From Argentina anserina (taxonomy: Eukaryota; Streptophyta; Magnoliopsida; Rosales; Rosaceae), in assembly GCF_933775445.1 (NCBI RefSeq), contig NC_065876.1, forward strand, positions 22,816,001 to 22,880,000: DNA of 64,000 nt, written 5' to 3'. The translations under genes were made by a program, and so were the position numbers. Shown piece by piece: positions 23,892 through 34,977 of the stretch (position 1 is its first letter; each line of letters begins with the position of its first letter). Under the pieces are notes generated by a model. It saw nothing but the letters and a program-made list of their open reading frames with translations, did no database searches and was not told where the DNA came from.

Positions 23892-25244
23892 TCAAAGAAG
23901 CAGAGAATTCTCTACCTCCATCACAATAGAACAAGCCTTGCAGATTGTCTCCAGTTCGAGGGACACTCCAAGAGGTGAAGTGACACATAAAGAGTCTCTG
24001 AGAGGTGTATGAATCAATCCTAACATCTTCACTACCGAACTAGCAATAAATGAATGTGATGCTCCTGTATCAAACAGTACTCTAGCAAGGTAGTCGAAAA
24101 TAGATAAAGTACCTTCCACTCCAGTGTCCCGCTGACCCACTGCGAATACTCTAGCTTGGTCTGCTGGTAACTGTCTCTGCTGATGTTCATGTCTACCCTG
24201 TGGAGATCGGTTGCAGTCTTTAGCCATATGTCCCACTTGTCCACACTTATAGCAGCCTGTTCTCTTTGACTTCGGACAAGTCGTGGCGTAGTGCCCCATT
24301 TCGTTACAAACAAAACATCTCACTGATGCCAGCGGTCTAACAGGTGCAGTCCTAACAGATGGAGATGCTGCCTTAGCCAGAATCTGATAATAGGGTCTCG
24401 GCCTCTTCCAAGATCCACCCTTCAGTCCTGAGGACCCGCTACCTGAACTGATTGTCTTGCCTTTTTCCTCTGGCATCTCTATTTTCCACATCTCCTCCGT
24501 GAGTCTTATTCGCCTGTTCCAAATTCAGGACACTCTCATATATCAACTCTTTGGTAGACAGACAAAGTGCTGATATGATGGTCTTGTATTTTTGCTTAAG
24601 ACCCCGTAAAAACTTCTGGGCTAAAGAGGTTACACCCATTGGTCTGACAAACCGATACAACTGTGCAAAACGAGCCTCATACTCCCTGACAGGCATACCT
24701 CCCTGCGCTAGCTCAAGGAACTCAAGTTCTAAATCCTCGTGCACTGTAGCTGGAAAGTACTTTTCTCGAAAGAGTGCCGTGAAACCATCCCAGGTCAAGG
24801 TAGACACATCTATAGTCCGCCTCGAGCTCTTCCACCAATCTAGTGCATCATCTTTTAGGAAGAATGTGGCTATCATCCTCTTCTTTATCTCAGAGCACAC
24901 CATCATCTCAAAGTAGGTTTCCATACTCTCAATCCAATGATCTACTACCATATGATCCAGGCCCCCATGAAAAGATGGAGCTGACGGACCACTGATGTCC
25001 TTAATCAGCTTAAGCACTCGACCATCGTCTCTAACAACATCAAACCACATTCAGTTTGCAAAGTTGATAAATGGACAAAAGGTGAGCAACTAATTCAGGA
25101 ATATAGAGAGGGGTCAACCTATTATTCCTGTGGTGCCGCCTCCTCATAAAGGTTCTCTAGATTGCGGATTCGGCCTCCATCCCTACCTCGGCCTCGACCT
25201 CTCGCCCGTCCTCGGCCCTGTGCTCGGCCCTTCTCCAAATTCAT
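23892..25244 (-). pseudogene. Gypsy gag and aspartic protease
   Basis: The gag probably starts at an ATG at 25244 with a Gly/Arg-rich run (RGRGRGRDGGR). It breaks soon after and continues at 24439-25050 with a retrotransposon-gag domain (ALDWWKSSRR, WDGFTALFREKYFP, EYEARFAQLYRFV). 23892-24491 holds two CCHC zinc knuckles (CFVCNEMGHYATTC and CYKCGQVGHMAKDC) and the protease block VLFDTGASHSFIA, with the DTG catalytic triplet. Frame changes separate the parts, so no continuous polyprotein can be made. Confidence 0.9.
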
Positions 25245-25595
25245 TACCTTGAAACATTAAACACTTAGTCAATACATGTGAAGTCTTGAATCTGAACAAA
25301 ATAGATCCAACATATATTAACTTAAGATTTCAGAAAGAAGGTGAATCATCGAAGTATTGTCACAATACTTACTAGAGGTCCAACCCTTATGGTATGACTC
25401 CTAACCCTTATAGAAAGTTTTTGCAATTAGATATTCCGATAACGGTTCCGTTTTCAATTTACAATATCGCGAGGCGAAATATTGCGGTTTATTAATCGTA
25501 CAAGTTTATAAAAATTCTATTAATTCAAATAAATCGATTCCGAAAAATCGGGTCATTACAAAAAGAGACAGGTCATGAAACCTGCTCTGATACCA

Positions 25596-25928
25596 TGTTG
25601 AATTTTGAGATGAAACAAGAAAATGAAAGTTTAAAGTTTCAACTCAATTGTATTTCTCTTAATATATTTCATGAATGAAGCAAAGCTACACCTATTGATA
25701 TATATATATATATATAGACACACAAGACGAGAATGTTCGAATTACTCCAAGACTAAGTAGCACACATATATGGACTACGCAACACACGGATGTGGACTAC
25801 GCAGCACACGGATGTGGACTACGCAGCACACGGATGTGGACTACGCAGCACACGGATGTGGACTACGCAGCACACGAATGTGGACTAATTGATTCTTCAA
25901 TTCACACACACATCCAATATCTTCAATA
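25596..25928 (-). repeat. LTR copy 2 (5' LTR) of the non-autonomous element, with 22-bp minisatellite
   Basis: About 333 bp. It matches 17362-17576 but carries five extra copies of a 22-bp unit (GACTACGCAGCACACGGATG plus TG) at about 25772-25881. LTR pairs are identical at insertion, so the expansion arose afterwards in this copy, or the other copy contracted. Confidence 0.92.
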
Positions 25929-26527
25929 TTGTGATATCTGAGCAGGCTGATTCCACATAACACAGCCTATCTTCACGTACTGGTTCAATATACAAGTGAT
26001 CGGCAATAGACTTTTCTATTAAATTGAAGAGTAGGCAACTTATGTCTATTTAAGTTGCTTTATTATTGACACATAAATTTTAAATTTTAGTTGGAATTAG
26101 ATTCATTAAAAGAAAGAATCACATTCTATATTTTATATTGGCAAAGCAAGATTGAAACCTAAATTTTCAGTTTTGCATCTTTTTTTTAATCACAATTGAC
26201 AAAAGTCACAAAACTAGCTTAATTATACCCTCAAGGGCTAACAATGATATCATATCTCCCCTCCATTCACTTCTTCTGCTTACTTTCTGTGCATGTAACT
26301 GACGACATTATTGAGGATGAACTGATAAGCATGCTGAGAGGAGATTGTATTTCCCATATAATGCAGTGATTTGAATATATTTCTAATTGGTTTTCATTGG
26401 AACTTCTTACATGCCGTTTCTTTTCAGCAGATTAAGAAGTTTTTAACCAGCCCTTGATGCAATCTTTGCAGGCAATTATGTTCTGTTCTGAACAAGAACA
26501 TGCAGATGGGTAAGAACTAAGAATGAG
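25929..26527. other. Spacer between LTR element and TRIM, nothing recognised
   Basis: AT-rich DNA without a recognisable coding block. It might hold decayed upstream parts of the PPR pseudogene that resumes after the TRIM, but I could not align any piece with confidence. Confidence 0.4.
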
Positions 26528-26532
26528 TCTTG

Positions 26533-27138
26533 TGTTGGAGAGGAGAGATCTCATATCTAAGAAGTGACAAAGAAAATAAAGCTTATAAGTGGGTGGATAA
26601 TAACCAATTGTACCGAGGTCTTTTGTGATTAAAACTCAACACATGTGAGGTGACTAAGTTGGGACAATATCGGTACAGTTGGTCCATGAGCCACACTTGT
26701 CGCTGTTTAACATGGTATCAGAGCGGGTTCCTCTCCAGTCGCCTTTAGTCTGTCGTGGGCCCGAGTTGGGTGCCACTTTGTCATGGGCCCAAGATGGGTG
26801 TCATTATTATGCCATTAGAGAGTTTCCGATTGGATGGTCACCAAGTGTCGTTGGTTACTGGACTTTGGTTTATTTCGTCCCAGTATGTTTCGTCCCAGTA
26901 TGTGAGATGTTAATCTGTCACGTGCATACATAAAAATTAGGTTGCACGTGAGGAGGCATGTTGGAGAGGAGAGATCTCACATCTAAAAAGTAACAAAGAA
27001 AATAAAACTTATAAGTGGGTGGATAATAACTAATTGTACCGAGGCCTTTTGTGATTAAAACCCAACACATGTGAGGTGGCTACGTTGGGACAATATCGGT
27101 ACAGTTGGTCCATGAGCCACACTCGTGGCTGTTTAACA
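26533..27138 (+). mobile_element. TRIM (terminal-repeat retrotransposon in miniature), complete with TSD
   Basis: LTRs of 180 bp each lie at 26533-26712 and 26959-27138; both start TGTTGGAGAGGAG and end GTTTAACA. The primer site TGGTATCAGAGC is at 26713-26724 and a purine-rich GTGAGGAGGCA precedes the second LTR. The target duplication TCTTG is perfect (26528-26532 and 27139-27143). The internal part is only 246 bp and non-coding, so the element must rely on proteins made elsewhere. The two LTRs differ at only a handful of sites, so the insertion is fairly young. Confidence 0.95.
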
Positions 27139-27143
27139 TCTTG

Positions 27144-27850
27144 TACGTTCCAACTTTAAGAGGCAGAATTATAATGGAGCAAGGTTAAGAGTTTCCCTTT
27201 CCTCGCTGAAAATTCAGTGAGAAATTTAAACTTTGAAGGCAACAAAACAAAGCATCTACCATAGACTTACAGGCTTGTTATAAGTTGTCCACAAGAATGA
27301 TATCGTGCATGACTTTGTCCTCAAGAGGAATGAATGCTCTATAATGTCCCTCTAGGTGCATACATGCGGAATGGGATGGTGGAGAAAGCCGAGTCATTAC
27401 ACCAGCACACGTTAAATAGAGGCCGTTGCTCGAATTATAAGACTTGGGAGATTCTTATGGAAAGAACACTGCAAAACCAAAACATGGACGGAGCAGTAGA
27501 AGCAACATAACAAAAATGATTAGCTGTGCTGCAAGACTGTCATTGGAGGCCAGCAGATGATACTGTTACGGCCTCTGCTGGCTATTTTGAGAGGTAGGGG
27601 AAATTTGAGGATGCATACTGGTATATAAGAATTATTCATGACTTGCGTTTTGCAAGTTTACCATTATACAAATGATTGCTGAGAATGCACAATTCTGCTA
27701 AAAGGTCGGCTTCTCACAATATTAGACTCACATCATTAAGATGATGGAGAGGACAAACTTGAGATGGATGATGAGACTTGTGCTCTTGTCCACACTCAAT
27801 ATTTGTGTGTAAGCAGTTGCAAGGCCCTTTGTGAATAATAATTTACGATG
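27144..27850 (+). pseudogene. P-class PPR protein pseudogene
   Basis: A broken frame reads as pentatricopeptide-repeat sequence of the plant organelle RNA-binding type. 27358-27516 gives YMRNGMVEKAESLHQH, LNRGRCSNYKTWEILMERTL and NMDGAVEA before a stop. 27517-27675 gives CHWRPADDTVTASAGYFER, a stop, then GKFEDAYWYIRIIHDLRF and ASLPLYK. Scraps near 27740-27790 continue with MMERTNL and TLNIC. At least three in-frame stops and further frame changes are present. These repeats bind organellar transcripts in intact relatives. The TRIM lies just upstream and may have cut the 5' part. Confidence 0.72.
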
Positions 27851-27889
27851 ACTGCATTTTGGGTATTTTGTTCTTTGACGATACTAGCA

Positions 27890-28390
27890 CTCACCATACA
27901 AGATGCGTGTTCATCATGAGATACCAGTTCTTGTGCATGGTGGTATATGCCCTTAGCAGAGTCACTGGGTATTCAAGAAAAATCCAGTCCTGTTGGAAGA
28001 TCCCTATGAAAGAGCTCAGGAACGGTTCTCATCCAGATTTGCTGACGAGAAGGTAATTTCACAAGCTAAATTGCAATACCATCACAACTTTACGTTATGG
28101 ACTGTTATTACATTCGTCTAGAGAGAATCTAAAGATTCTGGAAATGGACTTGAGGAAAAGCAATTCTTTGGGGGTGAAAGCATAGGTTTTGTAGCCATTC
28201 AAAAAAAAAAAGGCGTAGGCTTTTGTAGGCATAGCAGCTGGGTGGATAGGAGTATGCGCTAAAATGGTTGAGGAGATTGCAGACGTAACTCTCATTGATA
28301 CCAAGATCCGAGATGATACTTCTCCTTGATGCATGGTTCAAAAGATTGATGAAGTGGTTTGCGAATAAAAGTGTGCAGGCTGAATCTGGT
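27890..28390 (+). pseudogene. Tau-class glutathione S-transferase pseudogene
   Basis: Pieces in shifting frames match plant tau GSTs: VPVLVHGG near 27930, KNPVLLEDPYERAQERFSSR and FADEK at about 27978-28053, then GLEEKQFFGGESIGF near 28149, MVEEIADVTLIDT near 28264 and DAWFKRLMKWF near 28328. A donor-like GTAATTTC follows FADEK|G, the usual intron position of tau GSTs. An A-run insertion with a small duplication (GTAGGC) near 28200 and several frame changes break it. Intact relatives conjugate glutathione to toxins and stress products in the cytosol. Confidence 0.75.
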
Positions 28391-28394
28391 TATA

Positions 28395-28735
28395 AAGTGC
28401 TTAGTAGCTACTGCTCAAGAACATCATACACATCTTAATTTCAAACCTACACATCTTAGTCAGCACTTCAAGCAGATAAAACAAACGGCAGTAAATTTGA
28501 AGCCACTGCAAGGCGCAGCCGTCTAACCTAGTATGATACTATTTAAGCAATACGCCTGTTGCAAATGCCTAGTAACTGCTGCTCAAGAACTTCAGACAGA
28601 TCTTAAACTTAAACCTACTGTACTAGTCAACACTTCAAGCAGATATAACAAATAGCACTAAAATTGAAGAAGCTGCAAGGACATCCCTCTAACCTATGAT
28701 ACTATTTAAGCAATATGCCATTGCAAATAGGAAAA
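28395..28735. repeat. ~170-bp tandem duplication
   Basis: Two head-to-tail copies (about 28395-28560 and 28561-28735) share GCTCAAGAACNTCA, CACTTCAAGCAGATA, GAAG--GCTGCAAGG and ATACTATTTAAGCAATA. They differ by scattered substitutions and small gaps. Non-coding. Confidence 0.8.
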
Positions 28736-28854
28736 TCTAACAAAAGCCTCACTGGATTACCCAGTCAACAACAAAAATAGTCTACCCCTGAACTCAACAC
28801 ATGCAACAATCTGATTAATATGAAAATAGAACAATTTCAGCCATATCTCCAACA

Positions 28855-29400
28855 CTAGTGCACAAATGCATTCTTCTTGGATCCTCAAGCTGGGAAAAAT
28901 CACTTGAGTTTAGTTGACATTCCAAGGATGCCAATTGATTTGCAAACCGCATTCAATCTCAGTGGCAACCATTAGAGAGACCAATTCCTACTTCTCTTTC
29001 CCAGCTCAATGATATAAAATCTTTGTACCTCTCTAGTAACAAATCTTATGTCACCCTTGGAATGTCAGCAGCAAGCATTTCAAAAGAGCAATTCTGAGTA
29101 CTTTATCTTGCAGCAAGCCAGCAACAATTTTTTTAAAATGAACAAGCAACTATTTCAATCGTATCACAACACCATTGCATGATGTGCATCAATTCATTCT
29201 TTCTTAAAACCTCAAACTGGCCATAACCACTTGAATTTAGTTGACACTCCAAGGATGCCAATAGATTTGTATACTTCATTCAATCTCAGGGGACCAACTC
29301 CGACTTATCTTTCTGAGCACAAAGAATAAAATCTTTGTTCTCTAATAACAAATCTTATGTCACCCTTGGAATGTCTGCAACAACCATTTACTGGAACAAT
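28855..29400. repeat. ~330-bp tandem duplication
   Basis: Blocks at about 28870-29080 recur at about 29195-29390: CCAAGGATGCCAATNGATTT, ATTCAATCTCAG and ACAAATCTTATGTCACCCTT. Divergence is moderate. No open frame. It follows directly on the shorter duplication, so this stretch has been copied locally more than once. Confidence 0.8.
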
Positions 29401-29789
29401 TCCGACTACTCTTTCTAAGTTCTGTAACACCCTTAATTTAAGGGATCAAAAGGCAGCCAGCCTTGACATAATTATCATTGAATATCAGCTCCTTGGGTAA
29501 CAGGGTCAAACATACATATCCGAAATCAAGATAGCAACAATCAAAATCCCTCAGAAATTAATGCCACACAATAGAATCGAAATTGATACTTCAACCCCCA
29601 AAAAAATTAGAGGGAGCACCAATTCCTTTCAATTGTGCCTCTCCGATTACTAAACTTTTCATCATTGGGATTATATACCATGCCAAAACCAACATCAACC
29701 CTATAAACATTCTATGTATTAAGCAAATACAAATCAAAGCCAACAAGCAACAGAGTGAACCCCAAAAACCATTGAGTGAGGCAATTCTT

Positions 29790-30225
29790 ACTTCACCGAA
29801 ATTGAAACTGACGAACTCCGATTTGGGTCACCCAAAGCAAATTCGAAGTTACCGATTCGAATCCCCACATCTGAAATAGAATTAAGCAGAGAGCAGCGTC
29901 AAAACCCTGGATTGTCTACATGTTTGGGTTGAATTGATAAAGAAAAACCAACGGAAATCGAAAGAGAAGAGAGGAGAATTGAACAGAAGAAGAGAAAGGA
30001 GGAAGCTTTAGAGTCTTACCTTGCGGTGGTGAACCGGAGCCAAATCGAGGGCCTGTATTCAATTGAGAATTTCTCGAGTTTGGGTCTCTCTCTCAAACTA
30101 TCAAGTAAACCGAGAGAGGCGAAACCCAAATTTGAAATTCAAACTAAGAAAGAGGAAGTCAGACTGTTTATATTTTCCAAACAAAACAACGTCGGTATGG
30201 TTTTGAAATCAAACAGCTTATAACG
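29790..30225 (-). other. Possible orphan 5' leader exons of a minus-strand transcript
   Basis: On the minus strand, a leader-like exon ends in a strong donor, CACCGCAAG|GTAAGACTC, at about 30019. A pyrimidine-rich acceptor TTCTATTTCAG near 29878 precedes a short open frame starting ATGTGGGGATTC. That frame closes after about 26 codons near a second donor-like GGTGAAGTAAG. No conserved protein follows downstream, where the duplicated repeats lie. It could be the promoter and leader of a gene whose body was lost, or a non-coding RNA. Based on splice signals only. Confidence 0.3.
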
Positions 30226-31022
30226 GCTGTTTTCTTTTCATTTTATTGATGTAAATGCTTCTCTCTCTTTTTTTGAGTATTTATAATAATAATTTTGGAA
30301 ATATAGTGATTTACTCGTCTTGAAATGTTCTTTCTATTCAATGTTAATTAAGCACTTAACTTGCATTTTGTATTTAAATTTAGTGTTCAGTACTATTTTC
30401 CTAAACATGGTTATGTAGCTACACCATCTTGATACCGAAAAACAAAACAATCTAGTAATTTTGTAAATTCCTTCTTTTTGTGTGGGAAAGGAATCATGTG
30501 ATTTTCCTAATATGAATATATGGATATAATCTCATATATAGAGTATTCATCACATGTGTGCTGTGTATTTATTTTTAGCCTGTAAATTCATGTCTCTTAA
30601 AAACTATCCCTTAACAGAGCAAACCTCTATATCAAGACATCATTTGAACAGGCTGACCCCCTCGGTGTCGGGTAGTGCTCTGTGGATCTTGCCGGGTGTG
30701 ACAACATAATACCTCATCAATCAAATGTATGTTTTCCAAATTCATACCTTGTGTCTACCAATATCAACCCATGCTCCAAAGCCACACACGCTGCACCATT
30801 ACAGAAATGATAAGGTTGGTTACCCTGGCTGAGTTTAGTATTCAGATAAGAAGCTGATAGATCAAATATAATTCAGCTACAATAGTTGCGGATATCATAA
30901 ATCGGCCAATATTATTATTCCGACTTGATCGTATATAAAATATAACAAAATTACACCACAAAGCCTAAAACGATTAGCCCATGTGTCTAGTAAAAACCGA
31001 AGCAATGTATTAGACTTACAAC
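30226..31022. other. AT-rich spacer upstream of the LINE 3' end
   Basis: No coding block, terminal repeat or RNA gene recognised. The stretch ends where the LINE tail appears as a T-run at about 31023-31031. Confidence 0.5.
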
Positions 31023-31053
31023 ATTTTTTTAAAGGTAGAACACCTAGCAATAA

Positions 31054-31620
31054 CTAGGTGCCGCATGTATTATTAGATAAAGATAGATTATGCAACGGTG
31101 AGGACAAAGAACTTGAACCTCGTACTACATGAGATAAACCACATATATCCTCGTACAACACATCCCGAATAAAATCAGGAGGCTCCTCAAACCAAAGACT
31201 ATCAACAACACCACCACAAACAAAGTGAGCAAGATGATCTGCTACACTATTTGCTTCCCAAAATGTGTGACGTATAGTAGAAGAAGGCAACACCAAAAGA
31301 TACCGCTTACAATCCTCTATAACATATCTCACGTCTGATAAATCGGCTCCGTTAGAACTAAGAGCTGCAACTAAAACCGAGGAGTCACTTTCAATGTCAA
31401 TTTCATTCAAACCTTGATGAATACCAAGAAGCAAACGCTTTCTACATGCCTCAGCCTCCATAGCAAGAGCTAAGTGAGCATGCAAATAGGACTTGGTGAG
31501 TGCAACAATACTCCTCTCATTCTCATTCCGGCAAATCACCCCAACACCACCCTTATTCGAGCTCAAATCATAAGCCCCATCAACATTCAGCTTTAGCAGA
31601 CCTCGTGGGGGGACTGCCAC
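31054..31620 (-). pseudogene. LINE C-terminal RNase H domain
   Basis: A 188-codon open frame reads LKLNVDGAYDLSSNKGGVGV, AMEAEACRKRLLLG, IDIESDSSVLVAAL and ANSVADHLAHF, the RVT_3-type RNase H that ends many plant L1 ORF2 proteins. The acidic residues expected at the active site are present (D in NVDGA, E in AMEAEA, D in ESDS, D in VADHLAH). Preceded in the element by zf-RVT scraps at 31939-32650. Confidence 0.85.
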
Positions 31621-31938
31621 TTCACTGGCGCTCGCTTCCCCTTACTTACTGACTTTGAGTGGTAAAATTGAAAATCAACAAGCATCTTAAACACCCAATG
31701 AATCATTTTATTGCGTTCAGTCCATATTGCCCAGAGACCCATAAAAAACAGATCAGTGGCAGCATTATCATAGTCATCCAGAATATCCAGCACTCACTCC
31801 GTAATAAAGGACGTTGGATGTGAGATAACATCTAAATGCAGAGGTCCCAGGAGCCAAAAACTTTGCACCTCCAAACAATTTTTTAAAAAAGGTGCACATC
31901 AACCTCAAGATCAGCCCCACAGATGACACAGAAGGGGT

Positions 31939-33967
31939 CTACAATCTCCACCTACCTCTTAGTAATGCAGCTCTTGTTAGAACAATTCCCCTCAAAAACC
32001 TCCAAGTAAAGCTTTTGACCTTTGGAGGTACCCTTGGAGGTACCCTAAAGCCCCACACATTTCCCAATATTTTTTTTTGTAAATGCCCCCTCACTCCCCA
32101 CCGAAGAAGAGGCTCTTTCACTTGCACTTTTTACCTGGGTGAACATATGATAGCCACTTTTAACATTAAAAATACCTTTGTTATCAAAGTGCCAAAATGA
32201 ACCTATCCTCAGAAAGCACATGGCCGAGCTTAATGCCTACAATTAAGTCAACCTCCCCCAGAGAGAAAAGCTCATGGAACACCTCCATGTTCCAACCCCT
32301 CCCATCATTAGTCAAAAGGTCACACACTAGCAAGTCTGTTGTCCCATCCATCATAGAAGAATACGGCCTAAACGAGTGGGGAATAAGCAACCATGAGTCA
32401 TGCCACACCCTAGCTGCTCCCTAGAACCAATATGGACCCGTAGCCCCTGCTTTAACACCTCTCTGTCTGCCAAAATACTACGCCAAGCATAAGACTCACC
32501 TCCCTTCAATTCTGCCTCCATAAAAGAACTACTAGCAAAGTAACGAGCCTTGGGTAACCGGGCAATAAAAGCATTTGGTTCAGCAACCAACCTCCACCCT
32601 TGTTTTGCAAGAAGAGACAGATTAAATGAATGCATATTCTGAAAACCCAAGCCACCTTCACTTTTTGGACCAATAGTTTATCCCACGATAACTAATGAAG
32701 CTTGCTTTTATTATTTTCATCACCCCACTAAAACCGTGCCATTAAACGATGCATGTCATCACACATATACTTTGGGACCTCAAAGAAACTCATAACATAT
32801 GAAGGAATAGTTTGAGCCATAGATTTTATCAAAAGTTCATTTCCCGCTCCACTCAAGCACTTTTCCTTCCACCCACTCATTTTATTTCTAATCTTCTCAT
32901 TAAGAAAAGCAAATGACTTAGCCTTGGAATAGCTTAACTTTGTGGGAAGCCCCAGGTATTTATCATGCTTATCAACCCTCTCAACACCTAGCATAAAGGC
33001 AATGCCCTCCTGCATGAAAGGATGCACAATCTTGCTAAAAGAAATACAACTATTGGAAAAATTCACCATCTGACCGACCAGAAGCAACTTCATACGAAGC
33101 TAAGAGTCCCGGGCAACCCATTCTAATTTGTATATCACACTCCTCTCTACCCACCTGAAAGAAAATGAAAGCATCATCGGCAAAGAACATATGTGACACA
33201 CTCAGTGCCGCCCTACAAATACGAACACCGTGAAGAAAACTAGAAGCTTCGGCCAAAAGAATGCTATGGGATAAAATCTCTCCACACAAAAGAAATAAAT
33301 ATGGAGAAATAGAGTCACTCTGTCTTAGCCCCCGCGAATGAATAATTCTACCTCGAGGCTCCCTATTAATAATAAAAGAATACGACACCGTCGAAACACA
33401 ACTCATAATCTGCTTGATCCAATTCTCACAGAAGCCCAATCTACACATCACCTTACTCATGTCCAACTTCAATGCCCCAAACCCCTCCTTACATGTCCTC
33501 CTCTTCTTCAACCAATGAGACACTTCAAAAGCCATTAGAGAGTTATCTGAAATAAGACGATTGGGAACAAAAGAACTTTGAAAAGGACTAATGATACCAT
33601 CAAGATGACACTTTAAACGATTAGCTAGCACTTTAGACCCAATTTTATAAACCATGTTACATAAAGAGATCGGGCGGAGCTGCTGCATGTACTGAGGAGT
33701 ATCAACCTTTGGGATCAACACCATATACGTCTTGTTGACACGCCTCACTACTTCCACAGAATTCAACATGTCCACTACCGCCGCCACCACATCATCACCC
33801 ACCACTTCCCAAAAAGACTGATAGAAACAAGGAGAAAACCCATCAGAGTCCGGAGACTTAGAGGGGTGCATACCTTTTAGAGCAAAAAACACCTCCTCCT
33901 TTCCAATCGCTTTCATTAAATGGGTATTATCCTCCGAGGTGATAACAGGTTGAATCCCCTCCAACAA
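31939..33967 (-). pseudogene. LINE reverse transcriptase and zf-RVT
   Basis: 33050-33967 encodes RT with EVFFALKGMHPSKSPDSDGF, LIPKVDTPQYMQQLRPISLC, FVPNRLISDN, GLRQSDSISPYLF and FADDAFIFF (the FADD active site). Part of the palm between LKLDMSK and CRLGFC is deleted, which removes the block around the first catalytic aspartate. 32728-33093 and 32351-32650 continue with the thumb region and SWLLIPHS-type C-terminal sequence. 31939-32127 has the zf-RVT motif with WGVRGHLQKK, interrupted. Not functional. Confidence 0.87.
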
Positions 33968-34223
33968 ATTCTAAAAATTTGAGGGATTGGAAGAAGAAAA
34001 GACTCCTAAAAATAACTGAGAATAATAGGCTCAATCTCATCCATTCTCGCACATCACACACCCTAACTGTTAAAAAAACTAGAAATATTGTTTTTCTTTC
34101 TTCGATTTTTAGTCTTCTGATGAAAGAACTTTGTATTGAAATCACCATCACTCAGCCAAAATACTTTTTTCCTCTGGCGCCAAAAGGAATTCTCCTTCTG
34201 CAGCAAACCATAAAGCTTTGACT

Positions 34224-34977
34224 TTAAGGCCGATTTGGACTCATTCCCCCCACCAAAAGTGGCTCATCCAAAAAAGTATCTAGTTGCGCAGAAACCAACT
34301 CAATCTCCATACGGAGCCCACCAAACTGATCAGTGCTCCATTTCTCTAAATCAGCCCTTGTTTGACTCAATTTTTTCGAGACAGAAGCTAGACCTCGTGG
34401 CCCACTCACCCTACCTCAGCTTTCCTTCACCACCGATTGACAACTCTCCTCCAACAGCCAAAAATCTTCAAATTAAACCTTTTCTTTCTCTTTCTTCTTG
34501 GTCGCCACTCCTTAGAAACCTCAAGAAGAATAGGAACATGATCAGATGCACTAGGATTCAAATGCCGCACCCGAGAAGCAGGGAACAAATCCCGCCAAGA
34601 CAAAGAAGCAATACAACGATCCAATCGAACATTCACCTCCTCACCTCCACGATTACCACTCTAAGTAAATCTAGCACCAACAAATGTCAAATCAAACAAC
34701 TCACAAAAGGTCATAGCCTCATGCATCTCATTCATAAAACGATCATTCCACCGAACACCCCATGCTTATCAATGAGTTCTGTAATTTCATTAAAGTCTCC
34801 CCCGACTACCCAAGGCAAATTACCAAGCAAACACAAACTCCGAAGAAGATTCCAAGTTTGAATGTGTTGCTCCGGTTTAGAAAAACCGTAAAGACCAGTA
34901 AATCTCCAACAATCCGGCTCACCCACCGTCCCCACCACCACATCAATATAATGCGCCGACTGCGATTGCAATGTCAC
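34224..34977 (-). pseudogene. LINE endonuclease domain (EEP/APE type)
   Basis: 34732-34977 holds YIDVVVGT, WRFTGLYGFSKPEQHIQTW and LPWVVGGDFNEI, the central endonuclease motifs. 34427-34636 holds VRLDRCIAS and HLNPSASDHVPILLE with the SDH catalytic triplet. Stops lie between them, and 34224-34409 runs on toward the RT. Intact relatives nick the target DNA for priming. Confidence 0.82.

Larger units (their letters stand above)
19114..25560 (-). mobile_element. Nested Gypsy retrotransposon with perfect AAAAG target duplication
   Basis: The element runs from TGTCACGACCCC at 19114 to GGTCATTACA at 25560. It is flanked by AAAAG at 19109-19113 and 25561-25565, a perfect 5-bp target duplication. 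Gag, protease, RT, RNase H and integrase lie in Gypsy order on the minus strand, with several internal stops. Both LTRs are incomplete: the right one keeps only the first ~175 bp and the left one about 2.1 kb, fused to the end of integrase. The RT block style recalls chromovirus (Tekay/Del-like) elements, but no chromodomain remains to confirm this. Confidence 0.88.
17362..25928 (-). mobile_element. Non-autonomous LTR retrotransposon (LARD-like), disrupted by a nested Gypsy element
   Basis: The LTRs lie at 17362-17576 and 25596-25928. On the minus strand the 5' LTR is followed by TGGTATCAGAGC (rc of 25584-25595), the initiator tRNA-Met primer site, and a polypurine GAGGGGGAG precedes the 3' LTR at about 17577-17590. 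Flanks TTATG (17357-17361) and TTGTG (25929-25933) are a target duplication with one mismatch. Without the nested Gypsy (19114-25560) the internal region is only about 1.6 kb. It has no coding sequence and would depend on proteins supplied by another element. It contains an internal ~540-bp duplication. Confidence 0.85.

Noticed and set aside
25744..25890. Regular 22-bp repeats resembling a CRISPR array
   Set aside because: Units are contiguous without spacers, lie inside an LTR, and the genome is a plant's.
26533..27138. TRIM as a Cassandra element carrying a 5S rRNA-like promoter
   Set aside because: I could not find the 5S internal control motifs in either LTR, so it is another TRIM family.
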